Positions 7,551-16,107 of a stretch of DNA of 19,982 nt are shown piece after piece; positions within the stretch are counted from its first letter, which is position 1; each line of letters begins with the position of its first letter. The stretch lies in NCBI GenBank assembly GCA_031963225.1, contig JASSUD010000054.1, positions 1 to 19,982 on the forward strand. The letters run 5' to 3'. The notes under the pieces were generated by a model. It saw only the letters and a program-made list of their open reading frames with translations. It ran no database searches and was not told where the DNA came from. This DNA is from JASSUD01 sp031963225. Lineage in GTDB: Bacteria > Pseudomonadota > Gammaproteobacteria > Burkholderiales > Burkholderiaceae. Position numbers and translations under genes: made by a program.

Positions 7551-10535
7551 ATGAGCGATACCTCTACTTTTGACAAACACTTTACCCCTCAGGATATTGA
7601 AGCTTTTTGGAGCGCTGAATGGGAAAAACGCGGCTATTCAGTCGCCACACTTAACTCTGATCAGGCTTCTTTTTCCATGCTGCTTCCTCCTCCGAATACC
7701 ACGGGGACTTTGCATATGGGGCATGGGTTCAATCAGACGATTATGGATAGCTATGCACGCTATCACCGTATGCGGGGAGCCAATACCTTATGGGTGCCAG
7801 GCACAGACCATGCTGGGATTGCGACGCAAATTATTGTTGAGCGCCAGCTAGATGCGCAGAATATTTCTAGGCATAGCCTAGGACGTGATGCGTTTATCGA
7901 AAAGGTTTGGGAGTGGAAAGAGCAGTCTGGTTCAACCATCACCAAGCAAATACGCCGCCTTGGTGCTTCGATAGACTGGAGCCGTGAATATTTCACGATG
8001 GATACTACTCGCTCCAAAGCAGTCTGCGAAGCATTTGTTCGTTTGCATGAAGATGGCTTGATTTATCGTGGTAAGCGCTTAGTAAACTGGGATCCGCATC
8101 TGAAAACCGCAGTGTCCGACCTCGAAGTGATTAGCGAAGAAGAGGACGGCTTTTTATGGCACATCCGCTATCCATTAACAGATGGATCAGGCCATATCAC
8201 AGTAGCTACTACACGCCCTGAAACATTGCCAGGCGATGCGGCCATCATGGTGCATGCGGATGATGCGCGTTATCAATCCTGGATTGGCAAGACAGTACGC
8301 CTGCCTTTATGCGATCGCGACATTCCAATTATTACAGACAGTGCGGTGGATCCTGCATTTGGTAGCGGTGCGGTCAAAGTAACTCCTGCGCATGACTTCA
8401 ATGATTATCAGGTGGGCTTGCGTCACAATTTGCCTATGCTGGAAATTTTGACCTTGGATGCCAAGCTTAATGATGCAGTACCCGCCGCTTATCGAGGGAT
8501 GGACCGTTTTGATGCACGCAAAGCGATATGCGCGGACCTGGAACGTTTGGGGCTATTAGAGCGCACAGTACCGCACAAATTGATGGTGCCAAGAGGCGAT
8601 CGCAGCGGCACGGTTATTGAACCTGTGCTGACTTATCAGTGGTTTGTTGCGATGGATAAAGTGCCAAACTATCCAAAAGGAGCACTGTCTCGTACCTCTT
8701 TAGCAGGTGCTGCGCGCGATGTGGTCGAAAACGGGCAAGTAAAATTGGTTCCTGATAATTGGGCCAATACTTACCGTCAGTGGCTTGCCAATATTCAGGA
8801 CTGGTGCATTTCCCGCCAGCTGTGGTGGGGGCACCAAATTCCTGCTTGGCATAGTGATGCTGGGCATATTTATGTGGCGCGGAGTGAAGAGGAGGCCCAA
8901 AAACAGGCTTTAGAAGCAGGGGACACCAGCGCACTCGTGCGTGATCCGGATGTGTTGGACACGTGGTTTTCTTCGGCGTTATTGCCTTTTTCTGCATTAG
9001 GTTGGCCAGAGAAAACGCCTGAATTTCAATTTTTTCTGCCGTCTTCATTGCTGGTCACAGGCTTTGATATTTTATTTTTCTGGGTCATACGTATGGTGAT
9101 GCTGACGCTGTATTTTACAGGTCAGGTGCCGTTTGATACGGTCTATCTGCACGGCTTAGTGCGCGATGCAGAGGGCCAGAAAATGTCCAAATCTAAAGGC
9201 AATACACTAGATCCGCTGGATTTGATCGATGGCATTACGCTAGACGCATTAGTGCAAAAACGCACCATGGGTTTAATGAATCCCAAGCAAGCCGGCACTA
9301 TCGAGAAAAAAACGCGTCAACAATTTCCTGAAGGTATTCCTGCATTTGGTAGTGATGCATTACGTCTAACCTTCACCTCACTCGCAACACTGGGACGCAC
9401 CATTAATTTTGATCTGGCCCGTTGTGAAGGCTACCGTCATTTTTGCAACAAACTTTGGAATGCCGCGCGTTTTGTAACGATGAACTGCGTGGATGATGCA
9501 TTTTTAGCAGAGAAATCTACTGCTACGCTGACCTCACCTACTGAATCAACGCCACTAACCCTTGCAAAAGAAGGGCAGGAATTGAGCATTGCAGATCGTT
9601 GGATCAAAACGCGTTTGCAAACACTTATTACCGATATAGAACAAGGCTTTGCCACTTTCCGCCTCGATTTAGTATCGCAAGCGTTATATCAATTTATTTG
9701 GGAAGAATATTGCGATTGGTATGTGGAGTTTGCCAAAGTGCAGCTGCAAACAGGTACACCTCAGCAGCAGTATTTGACTAGGCGTACGCTTTTACAAGTT
9801 TTGGAAACCGTACTCAGACTGGCTCATCCGATCATACCGTTTATCACGGAAGCCTTGTGGCAGAAGATTGCACCCCTAACAGAAGCATTTGCCCAATGGC
9901 CCTTTGAATCAGATGGTTCAATAAAAACAACGCAGCAGCCAAAGGCAGAAGTAGAGGCTGCAACAGACAAAGCAGCAGCTTCTACCTCGATCATGATGCA
10001 GGCTTATCCTCGTGTGCAAGCCGGACACGAAGATAACAGTGCGCAAGAATGGATTATTCAACTTAAAAAAGTGATAGAAGCATGCCGAGGCTTGCGCTCC
10101 GATATGCAGCTTCCTCCAGGTCAGCGCGTACCGCTTTTTGCGACTGGAGCTGCGCTTTTTCTCAAAGATGCTGCGCCGTATCTCAAAGCACTGGTGCGTT
10201 TATCCGACGTACATATTTTGGAAGATGAGGCCTTACTCGATGCAGCAGTGCATCCTGCCCCTATAAGGGTAGTAGGGCTGCAATTTGGGACGCAGTTTAT
10301 TTCTTTGAAAATTGCACTCAAAGTAGAGGTAGATACAGAGCAAGAAACACAGCGTCTAGCCAAAGAGCTGAGTCGTTTAGAGTTGGAAATTTCAAAGTGC
10401 AAAAATAAGTTAGCCAATGAGGCCTTCGTTGCAAAGGCTCCTGCTAATGTAGTGGAGCAAGAAAAAACACGCTGCGCACAATTTGAAACCCTCCACCAAA
10501 AATTGACAGAACAACAAGCTCGGTTTCTAGGATAA
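7551..10535 (+). CDS. valS: valine--tRNA ligase
   Basis: This 994-residue class I aminoacyl-tRNA synthetase charges tRNA-Val. The HIGH motif is HMGH at 55-58 inside PPPNTTGTLHMGHG, and KMSKS is at 544-548. The CP1 editing domain that removes mischarged threonine is present between them, with TTRPETLPGDAA at about 219-230 and GSGAVKVTPAHDFNDY at about 271-286. WWGHQIPAW lies just before the second half of the catalytic domain. The last 65 or so residues (from TEQETQRLAKEL) form the C-terminal coiled coil that grips the tRNA. A low-complexity Lys/Ala/Thr-rich stretch at about 795-815 looks like a lineage-specific linker insertion. The start gives MSDTSTFDKHFTPQDIEAFW, a normal family N-terminus, but the bases before the ATG (TTTTTGACTGCCCC) contain no recognisable ribosome binding site. 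Confidence 0.98.
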   Translation: MSDTSTFDKHFTPQDIEAFWSAEWEKRGYSVATLNSDQASFSMLLPPPNTTGTLHMGHGFNQTIMDSYARYHRMRGANTLWVPGTDHAGIATQIIVERQLDAQNISRHSLGRDAFIEKVWEWKEQSGSTITKQIRRLGASIDWSREYFTMDTTRSKAVCEAFVRLHEDGLIYRGKRLVNWDPHLKTAVSDLEVISEEEDGFLWHIRYPLTDGSGHITVATTRPETLPGDAAIMVHADDARYQSWIGKTVRLPLCDRDIPIITDSAVDPAFGSGAVKVTPAHDFNDYQVGLRHNLPMLEILTLDAKLNDAVPAAYRGMDRFDARKAICADLERLGLLERTVPHKLMVPRGDRSGTVIEPVLTYQWFVAMDKVPNYPKGALSRTSLAGAARDVVENGQVKLVPDNWANTYRQWLANIQDWCISRQLWWGHQIPAWHSDAGHIYVARSEEEAQKQALEAGDTSALVRDPDVLDTWFSSALLPFSALGWPEKTPEFQFFLPSSLLVTGFDILFFWVIRMVMLTLYFTGQVPFDTVYLHGLVRDAEGQKMSKSKGNTLDPLDLIDGITLDALVQKRTMGLMNPKQAGTIEKKTRQQFPEGIPAFGSDALRLTFTSLATLGRTINFDLARCEGYRHFCNKLWNAARFVTMNCVDDAFLAEKSTATLTSPTESTPLTLAKEGQELSIADRWIKTRLQTLITDIEQGFATFRLDLVSQALYQFIWEEYCDWYVEFAKVQLQTGTPQQQYLTRRTLLQVLETVLRLAHPIIPFITEALWQKIAPLTEAFAQWPFESDGSIKTTQQPKAEVEAATDKAAASTSIMMQAYPRVQAGHEDNSAQEWIIQLKKVIEACRGLRSDMQLPPGQRVPLFATGAALFLKDAAPYLKALVRLSDVHILEDEALLDAAVHPAPIRVVGLQFGTQFISLKIALKVEVDTEQETQRLAKELSRLELEISKCKNKLANEAFVAKAPANVVEQEKTRCAQFETLHQKLTEQQARFLG

Positions 10536-10582
10536 GTACGGCAGTTGAAAAATGTGTTCAAGAACGCCTTTACTTGAATGCT

Positions 10583-10712
10583 GTGGCCCGTGCTTTACCA
10601 CCAACGTACCAAGATGCCCATGTAAAAGGGTTCTCTCAAGCTCCACCAATCACAAGAAAAGGTAAAGGATGGTAGGTTGGTGGTGGGCAACGTTCCCCAA
10701 CATGCATACCAC
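10583..10712. repeat. decayed right arm, spacer and intact left arm before WD40-1
   Basis: GTGGCCCGTGCTTTACCACC (from 10583) followed by AACGTACC is a shortened, mutated right arm of the inverted-repeat family. A 60-bp spacer (10611-10670) follows and aligns without gaps to 13341-13400 (ATGTAAAA, CACAAGAAAA, CAAAGG blocks). Then comes an intact 42-bp arm (10671-10712) of the GGTGGGCAACGTTCCCC variant. No gene lies in the 275 bp between valS and WD40-1. Confidence 0.75.
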
Positions 10713-10810
10713 AGTTTTTTTGAATGCCTGAGTAACATCAGTTACTGAAATTTATTGCACTATCCGGCTAAATGCTGAGCGTTACACAGCATCATAATTT
10801 AAAGATACCT
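10713..10810 (+). promoter_or_regulatory. conserved 5' leader of WD40-1
   Basis: This 98-bp leader is shared with WD40-2 (13443-13545) and WD40-3 (17087-17184). It has AGTTTTTTTGAAT directly after the arm, a dyad GTAAC-ATCA-GTTAC (10732-10745), the block TTTATTGCACTATC, and TTTAAAGATACCT ending at the start codon. AAAGA serves as a modest ribosome binding site. TTGAAT 17 bp before TACTGA is a possible but poor -35/-10 pair. Conservation in all three copies argues for function as promoter or 5' UTR, though recent duplication would also explain it. Confidence 0.6.
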
Positions 10811-13300
10811 ATGCCACTTTATATTCCAAGCCCTGCTATTTCATCCTATCCCCTCGTCCAGCAATCTCTAAGGTCCCCATTACTTTCCCTCCCGGTTGAA
10901 CTTCAAGAAGAAGTAGAAAGTTATCTGGATTCATCTGCACAACAGGCTCTGTTTGAAGCGCTGATTACGGTAACCCATGATGGCGACCGCATAGACTCCG
11001 CTATCCTTAAATTGCACTTGCTGCTGCAGAGGATTCCCTCTAAATATCAGCCAGCTCTAGCCAGATCAGATGCGAGCTTGCAAGCATTGGTATGGAATCA
11101 ACTTCAGTGGCTATGGAAATCAGGTCAACTTGATCAAACGGTAGAGAGGCCCGTGCTCTTTAAACTACTACTTTGGGTTTGTAATCCAAAGCTATCTGGA
11201 TATTTAAGGGAAAAAATCCAACAAGAGCCGGTATTAAAGGAAAAGCTACTGAGCTGGATTGAACGCTCAAAAACAGAGGACGTGCAGCCGATGGCGGCGA
11301 ATGCGCTAACCCTATTGGTGAAAAGTGGTATGCAGTTTAATGGAGTAGATTTAAGAGGAATCCGGGTGCCTGGAGCGGATCTAAGTTTTGGGGTATTCGA
11401 TTCAGCCCAATTGCAAGGAGCGGATTTGACCGGGATCGAGCTTCGTGCGAGCTGGCTGCGCGAGGCGAATTTAAGCGGTGCGCAGATGGCTGGGGTGCAG
11501 TTTGGGGAATGGGCGTATCTGCAAGAAAAGAGTAAGGTGATGTCCTGCGTGTATTCCCCGGATGGGAAAACCTGTGCGATGGGTCTTGAAAACGGTACGA
11601 TCCACGTGTATGACGCATCAAGCTGGGCAAAAATCTACACCTTAGAAGGACATAGACATAATGTTAATAGCGTAGCGTATTCGCCCAACGGAGCGCAGAT
11701 CGCCTCGGGCAGTGATGACCATACCGTTCGGCTGTGGGACGCGGCAAGCGGCGCATTGCTCCACACTCTGCGAGGGCATAAATCTGATGTTTGGAGCATA
11801 GCGTATTCGCCAAACGGAGTACAAATCGCCTCGGGGGGAGGGGACAATACCGTTTTGCTGTGGGATGCAGGAAGCGGCGCGCTGCTCTACACCCTGCAAG
11901 GGCATAATTGTGTTAAGAGCGTAGCATATTCTCCTAATGGAGCGCAGATTGCCTCGGGGGGCGAAGACAAGACCGTTCGGCTGTGGGACGCAGGAAGCGG
12001 CGCGCTGCTCCACACCCTGCAGGGGCATGAATATAGTGTTAATAGCGTAGCGTATTCGCCCAACGGAGCGCAGATCGCATCGGGGGGGGATGGCAATGTT
12101 CAGCTGTGGGATGCGGGAAGCGGCGTGCTGCTCCGCACCCTGCAAGGACATGGAAGTTCTGTTAGTAGCGTAGCGTATTCGCCCAATGGAGAGCAGATTG
12201 CCTCGGGGAGTGATGACAACACCATTCGGCTATGGGATACGGGAAGCAGCGCGCTGCGCCATACCCTGCAAGGGCATAAATCTTACGTTACTAGCGTGGC
12301 GTATTCACCCAACGGAGCGCAGATTGCCTCGGGCAGTTGGGACAAGACTATTCGGCTATGGGACGCGAGAAGCGGCGTGCTGCGCTATACCCTGCAAGGG
12401 CATGAAAATTGGGTTAATAGCGTAGCGTATTCGCCCAACGGAGCGCAGATCGCCTCGGGTGGAGACAAGATCGTTCGGCTGTGGGACACGGAAAGCGGCG
12501 CGTTGCGGCGCATCCTGCAAGGGCATGAACGTTGTGTTAATAGCGTAGCGTATTCTCCCAACGGAGAGCAGATTGTCTCGGGCAGTTGGGACAAGACCGT
12601 TCGGCTGTGGGACACGGGAAGCGGTATGCTGCTCCACACCCTGCAAGGGCATGAACGTTCTGTTAATAGCGTAGCGTATTCGCCTAACGGAGCGCAGATC
12701 GCCTCGGGGAGTGAGGACAATACCGTTCGGCTGTGGGACGCGGGGAGCGGCGTGCTGCGCCACACTCTGCAAGGGCATGAACGTTGGGTTAAGAGCGTAG
12801 CGTATTCGCCCAACGGAGCGCAGATCGCCTCGGGGAGTAAGGACCATACCGTTCGGCTGTGGGATGCACAAAGCGGTGCGCTGCTCTACACCCTGCAAGG
12901 GCATGAAGGTACTGTTAATAGCGTAGCGTATTCGCCAAACGGAGCGCAGATCGCATCGGGGAGTGAGGACCATACTGTTCGGCTGTGGGATGTCGCCTCG
13001 GGTCAGTGTCGAGCGGTGATTCGAGGTTTTAACGAGCCGGTCTACAGTGTCGTCTGGAACGCGACGCCTGGGGAAGACAACTATCTGGTGACGAGCAGTG
13101 GGAATGCGTTCGTTCGCCAGTGGCGCGTAATCGTAGAGGGTGATGAAGTACAGGTGGTCTTGCGCTGGATATCACCGCATGACGAACTAACAGTGACGGA
13201 TACGTTAATAGATGGAGTAGAAGGGTTAAGCGAGAGGAATAGAGCCCTGTTGAAGCAACGGGGGGCTAATGATGGGGTTGTATTGTCTAATTTAGCCTGA
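10811..13300 (+). CDS. pentapeptide-repeat/WD40-repeat protein, paralogue 1 (WD40-1)
   Basis: This 829-residue protein has no recognised enzymatic motif. Residues 1-25 are Ser/Pro-rich, 30-172 are mostly helical, and 174-233 are twelve pentapeptide units (for example ADLSF, AQLQG, ADLTG, ANLSG). A divergent first WD40 blade occupies 242-281. Eleven near-identical WD40 repeats span 282-740. A partial last blade and a conserved tail end in LLKQRGANDGVVLSNLA. WD40 propellers normally bind proteins or peptides. There is no Walker A motif, no signal peptide and no membrane segment. The frame opens earlier, at 10772, but ATG 10811 is chosen because the matching upstream region of WD40-2 has an in-frame TAA. 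The architecture resembles the C-terminal part of NACHT-pentapeptide-WD40 proteins of endosymbionts, with the NTPase missing. The function, and whether it is exported, are unknown. Confidence 0.93.
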   Translation: MPLYIPSPAISSYPLVQQSLRSPLLSLPVELQEEVESYLDSSAQQALFEALITVTHDGDRIDSAILKLHLLLQRIPSKYQPALARSDASLQALVWNQLQWLWKSGQLDQTVERPVLFKLLLWVCNPKLSGYLREKIQQEPVLKEKLLSWIERSKTEDVQPMAANALTLLVKSGMQFNGVDLRGIRVPGADLSFGVFDSAQLQGADLTGIELRASWLREANLSGAQMAGVQFGEWAYLQEKSKVMSCVYSPDGKTCAMGLENGTIHVYDASSWAKIYTLEGHRHNVNSVAYSPNGAQIASGSDDHTVRLWDAASGALLHTLRGHKSDVWSIAYSPNGVQIASGGGDNTVLLWDAGSGALLYTLQGHNCVKSVAYSPNGAQIASGGEDKTVRLWDAGSGALLHTLQGHEYSVNSVAYSPNGAQIASGGDGNVQLWDAGSGVLLRTLQGHGSSVSSVAYSPNGEQIASGSDDNTIRLWDTGSSALRHTLQGHKSYVTSVAYSPNGAQIASGSWDKTIRLWDARSGVLRYTLQGHENWVNSVAYSPNGAQIASGGDKIVRLWDTESGALRRILQGHERCVNSVAYSPNGEQIVSGSWDKTVRLWDTGSGMLLHTLQGHERSVNSVAYSPNGAQIASGSEDNTVRLWDAGSGVLRHTLQGHERWVKSVAYSPNGAQIASGSKDHTVRLWDAQSGALLYTLQGHEGTVNSVAYSPNGAQIASGSEDHTVRLWDVASGQCRAVIRGFNEPVYSVVWNATPGEDNYLVTSSGNAFVRQWRVIVEGDEVQVVLRWISPHDELTVTDTLIDGVEGLSERNRALLKQRGANDGVVLSNLA
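11654..13030 (+). repeat. tandem WD40 array of WD40-1, 11 units
   Basis: There are eleven in-frame units, eight of 126 bp and three of 123 bp, totalling 1377 bp. The consensus unit after the GH dipeptide is three variable residues, then V-x-SVAYSPNGAQIASGS-x-D-x-TVRLWDA-x-SGAL, then two variable residues and TLQGH. The third, fourth and seventh units lack one codon, each at or beside a variable position. Framework codons differ between units mostly by synonymous changes (TCG/TCA/TCT, AAC/AAT, ATC/ATT). Confidence 0.95.
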
Positions 13301-13310
13301 GCGAAGATAA

Positions 13311-13340
13311 GGTAGGTTTGTGCTTCGCCACAAACCTACC
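13311..13340. repeat. short perfect hairpin related to the inverted-repeat family
   Basis: GGTAGGTTTGTG and CACAAACCTACC form a perfect 12-bp stem around CTTCGC, 10 bp after the WD40-1 stop. The ends match the GGTAGGTTGG / CCAACCTACC ends of the dispersed element, so it looks like an internally deleted copy. There is no T tract after it, but the strong stem may still end or stabilise the WD40-1 transcript. Confidence 0.8.
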
Positions 13341-13400
13341 GAGATGCATATGTAAAATGGATCCACCAAACTTCACCAACCACAAGAAAAAGCAAAGGGC

Positions 13401-13442
13401 GGTAGGTTGGTGGTGACGAAGGAACCCCAACATGATGACCAC
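13401..13442 (+). repeat. single 42-bp arm before WD40-2
   Basis: An intact arm of the GGTGACGAAGGAACCCC variant, preceded by the same 60-bp spacer (13341-13400) seen before WD40-1. Its inner end reads ATGATGACCAC instead of ATGCATACCAC. Confidence 0.85.
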
Positions 13443-13545
13443 TGTCTTCTTGAATGCCTGCATAACATCAGTTACTTGAATTTATTGCACTATCAAGTTA
13501 AACGTTGACCAGTACACAGCCCCGTAATTTAATTTAAAGATACCT
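13443..13545 (+). promoter_or_regulatory. conserved 5' leader of WD40-2
   Basis: Same leader as WD40-1. The T7 run after the arm is broken (TGTCTTCTTGAAT) and the dyad reads ATAAC-ATCA-GTTAC. A short extra AATTT near the start codon shifts the upstream frame and introduces an in-frame TAA. This fixes the family's start at ATG 13546. Confidence 0.6.
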
Positions 13546-16044
13546 ATGCCACTTTATATTCCAAGCCCTGCTATTTCATCCTATCCCCTCGTCCAGCAAT
13601 CTCTAAGGTCCCCATTACTTTCCCTCCCGGTTGAACTTCAAGAAGAAGTAGAAAGTTATCTGGATTCATCTGCACAACAGGCTCTGTTTGAAGCGCTGAT
13701 TACGGTAACCCATGATGGCGACCGCATAGACTCCGCTATCCTTAAATTGCACTTGCTGCTGCAGAGAGTTCCCTCTCAATATCAGCAAGCTCTAGCGAGA
13801 TCAGATGCGAGTTTGCAGAAATTGGTATGGAATCAACTCGAGTGGCTCTGGAAATCAGGTCAGCTTGATAAAACCATAGAGAAACCCGTGCTCTTTAAAC
13901 TGCTACTTTGGGTTGGTGATCCAGAGCTATTTGGCTATTTAAAGGAAAAAATCCAACAAGAACCGGTGTTAAAGGAAAAGCTACTGAGCTGGGTCGAACG
14001 CTCAAAAACAGAGGACGTGCAGCCGATGGCGGCGAATGCACTAACTCTATTGGTGAAAAGTGGTGTGCAGTTTCATGGAGCAGATTTAAGGGGAATACGG
14101 GTACCTGGAGCGGACCTAAGTTTTGGGGTATTTGATTCAGCGCAGTTGCAAGGAGCAGATTTGACTGGGGTCAAGCTTCATGCAAGCTGGCTGCGCGAGG
14201 CGAATTTAAACAGTGCACAGATGGCAGGGGTGCAGTTTGGAGAATGGGCGTATCTGCGAGAAGAGAGGACGGTGACGTCATTCGCGTATTCTCCGGACGG
14301 GAAAACCTGTGTGATGGGTCTTGAAAACGGTAAGATTCACGTGTACGACGCATCAAGCTGGGCGAAAATCTGCACCTTAGAAGGGCATAGCTATTCTGTT
14401 TGGAGCGTAGCGTATTCACCCAACGGAGCGCAAATTGCCTCGGGGAGTTTTGATAAGACCATTCGATTGTGGGACGCGGGAAGCGGAGCGCTGTGCCACA
14501 CTCTGCGAGGGCATGAAGGTAATGTTAGTAGCATAGCGTATTCGCCCAACGGAGCGCAGATCGCCTCGGGCGGTTGGGATAAGACCGTTCGGTTGTGGGA
14601 CGCGGGAAGCGGAGCGTTGTGCCACACCTTGCAGGGGCATGAAGGTAATGTTCATAGCGTAGCGTATTCACCCAATGGAGTGCAGATTGCCTCGGGGAGT
14701 GATGACAAGACCGTTCGGCTGTGGGACGCTGGAAGCAGCGCGCTGCACCTTACCTTGCAAGGGCATGAAGGGCCAATTAAGAGTTTAGCGTATTCGCCCA
14801 ACGGAGCGCAGATCGCCTCGGCAAGTTGGGACAGGACCATTCGGCTGTGGGACATTGGAAGCGGCGCGCTGCGCCATACCCTGCGAGGGCATGAAGATAC
14901 TGTTCAGAGTTTAGCGTATTCTCCAAACGGAGCGCAGATCGCGTCGGGGAGTTTTGACAAGACCATTCGGCTGTGGGACGCGGGAAGCGGTGCGCTGCAA
15001 TACACACTGCGAGGGCATAAAGGCTATGTTTGGAGCGTAGCGTATTCGCTCAACGGAGAGGAGATTGCCTCGGGGAGTTTTGACCGTACCGTTCGGCTGT
15101 GGGACGCGGGAAGCAGCGCGCTGCGTCACACCCTGCAAGGACATAAAGGTCGAGTTAATAGCGTAGCGTATTCACCCAACAGAGCGCAGATCGCCTCTGG
15201 CAGTGGGGACAATACTGTTTTGCTGTGGGATGCACAAAGCGGCGCGCTGCGCCACACCCTGAAAGGGCATCAAGCTTGCATTAATAGCGTAGCGTATTCG
15301 CTCAATGGAGAGCAGATTGCCTCGGGGAGTGATGACTATACCGTTAAGCTGTGGGACGCAGGAAGCGGCGCACTGCGCCACACCCTGAGAGGGCATAGAG
15401 ATCGAGTTACTAGCGTAGCGTATTCTCCCAACGGAGCACAGGTTGCCTCGGGGAGTGGGGATAAAATCGTTGGACTGTGGGACACAGAAAGCGGCGAGCT
15501 GCTCAGCATCCTGCAAGGGCATGAAGATTTGGTTAATAGCGTAGTGTATTCGCCTAACGGGGCGCAGATTGCCTCGGGGAGTGGGGATAAAACCGTTCGA
15601 CTGTGGGACGCAGGAAGCGGCGCACTACGCCACACCCTGCAAGGGCATGAAAATACTATTAATAGCGTAGCGTATTCACCCAACGGAGCGCAGATCGCCT
15701 CGGGGAGTGAGGACAAGACTGTTCGGCTGTGGGACGCTGCATCGGGTCAGTGTCTGGCGGTGATTCGAGGTTTTAGCGAACCAGTCTACAGTGTGGCCTG
15801 GAGCGCGGTGCTCGGGGAAGGCAACGATCTGGTGGCAAGCAGTGGGGATAACTGCGTTCGCCAGTGGCGCGTAATCGTAGAGGGTGATGAAGTACAGGTG
15901 ATCTTGCGCTGGATATCACCGCATGACGATCTAACCGTCAAAGATACGTCGATAGAGGGAGTAGAAGGGTTAAGCGCGAGGAATAGAGCCTTGTTGAAGC
16001 AACGGGGGGCCAATGATGCGGCTTTATTATCTAATTTAGCCTGA
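13546..16044 (+). CDS. pentapeptide-repeat/WD40-repeat protein, paralogue 2 (WD40-2)
   Basis: This 832-residue protein is collinear with WD40-1. It has 281 residues of Ser/Pro-rich start, helical region, pentapeptide stretch and divergent first blade, with no length change. Eleven full 42-residue WD40 repeats follow (282-743), then an 89-residue partial blade and tail. The first 221 bp of the gene are identical to those of WD40-1 (10811-11031), after which the two differ at many sites, which suggests recent gene conversion. Variable positions differ widely between units: FD, WD, DD and GD pairs after SGS, and triplets such as EGN, EDT, KGY, QAC and RDR after GH. No catalytic or nucleotide-binding motif is seen. 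It is 245 bp downstream of WD40-1 and 63 bp upstream of galU. A role in binding other proteins is inferred from the fold; the target is unknown. Confidence 0.93.
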   Translation: MPLYIPSPAISSYPLVQQSLRSPLLSLPVELQEEVESYLDSSAQQALFEALITVTHDGDRIDSAILKLHLLLQRVPSQYQQALARSDASLQKLVWNQLEWLWKSGQLDKTIEKPVLFKLLLWVGDPELFGYLKEKIQQEPVLKEKLLSWVERSKTEDVQPMAANALTLLVKSGVQFHGADLRGIRVPGADLSFGVFDSAQLQGADLTGVKLHASWLREANLNSAQMAGVQFGEWAYLREERTVTSFAYSPDGKTCVMGLENGKIHVYDASSWAKICTLEGHSYSVWSVAYSPNGAQIASGSFDKTIRLWDAGSGALCHTLRGHEGNVSSIAYSPNGAQIASGGWDKTVRLWDAGSGALCHTLQGHEGNVHSVAYSPNGVQIASGSDDKTVRLWDAGSSALHLTLQGHEGPIKSLAYSPNGAQIASASWDRTIRLWDIGSGALRHTLRGHEDTVQSLAYSPNGAQIASGSFDKTIRLWDAGSGALQYTLRGHKGYVWSVAYSLNGEEIASGSFDRTVRLWDAGSSALRHTLQGHKGRVNSVAYSPNRAQIASGSGDNTVLLWDAQSGALRHTLKGHQACINSVAYSLNGEQIASGSDDYTVKLWDAGSGALRHTLRGHRDRVTSVAYSPNGAQVASGSGDKIVGLWDTESGELLSILQGHEDLVNSVVYSPNGAQIASGSGDKTVRLWDAGSGALRHTLQGHENTINSVAYSPNGAQIASGSEDKTVRLWDAASGQCLAVIRGFSEPVYSVAWSAVLGEGNDLVASSGDNCVRQWRVIVEGDEVQVILRWISPHDDLTVKDTSIEGVEGLSARNRALLKQRGANDAALLSNLA
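14389..15774 (+). repeat. tandem WD40 array of WD40-2, 11 units
   Basis: Exactly eleven 126-bp units (1386 bp) with no length change. The unit framework is the same as in WD40-1 and WD40-3. Occasional framework changes (SLNG for SPNG in units 6 and 8, SPNR in unit 7) show the copies are not fully homogenised. Confidence 0.95.
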
Positions 16045-16055
16045 GTCGAAAGTAG

Positions 16056-16083
16056 GGTGAGGTTTGTACCTCACCACCAACCA
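16056..16083. repeat. remnant of the inverted-repeat element before galU
   Basis: GGTGAGG and CCTCACC (16056-16062 and 16069-16075) form a perfect 7-bp hairpin with loop TTTGTA. CCTCACCACCAACC is the outer end of a right arm. The 63 bp between WD40-2 and galU contain nothing else I can name. galU may depend on read-through from WD40-2 or on a promoter I cannot recognise. Confidence 0.65.
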
Positions 16084-16107
16084 CATGATTTTTTACTCAT
16101 AGCTTAT

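Noticed and set aside
8614..9048. 144-codon minus-strand ORF inside valS
   Set aside because: It is antisense to a conserved synthetase domain, and its composition follows the valS codons.
10772..10810. Earlier in-frame ATG for WD40-1 (and the same at 17146 for WD40-3)
   Set aside because: The homologous upstream region of WD40-2 is out of frame and has a TAA, while conservation of the protein starts at the MPLYIPS/MSVYIPS methionine.
12356..12973. Long antisense ORFs across the WD40 arrays (up to 205 codons, with repeating PLQGVEQ/GRIRYA-like units)
   Set aside because: They mirror the 126-bp periodicity of the sense repeats. A stop-free repeat unit gives a stop-free antisense frame automatically. 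There is no independent start signal, and similar shadows appear in all three arrays.
11654..13030. CRISPR-like or minisatellite array
   Set aside because: Units of 126 bp without spacers, in frame and encoding WD40 blades, are protein repeats.
16057..16107. GTG-initiated extension of GalU
   Set aside because: It is encoded by the inverted-repeat remnant. The standard GalU N-terminus starts at ATG 16108.
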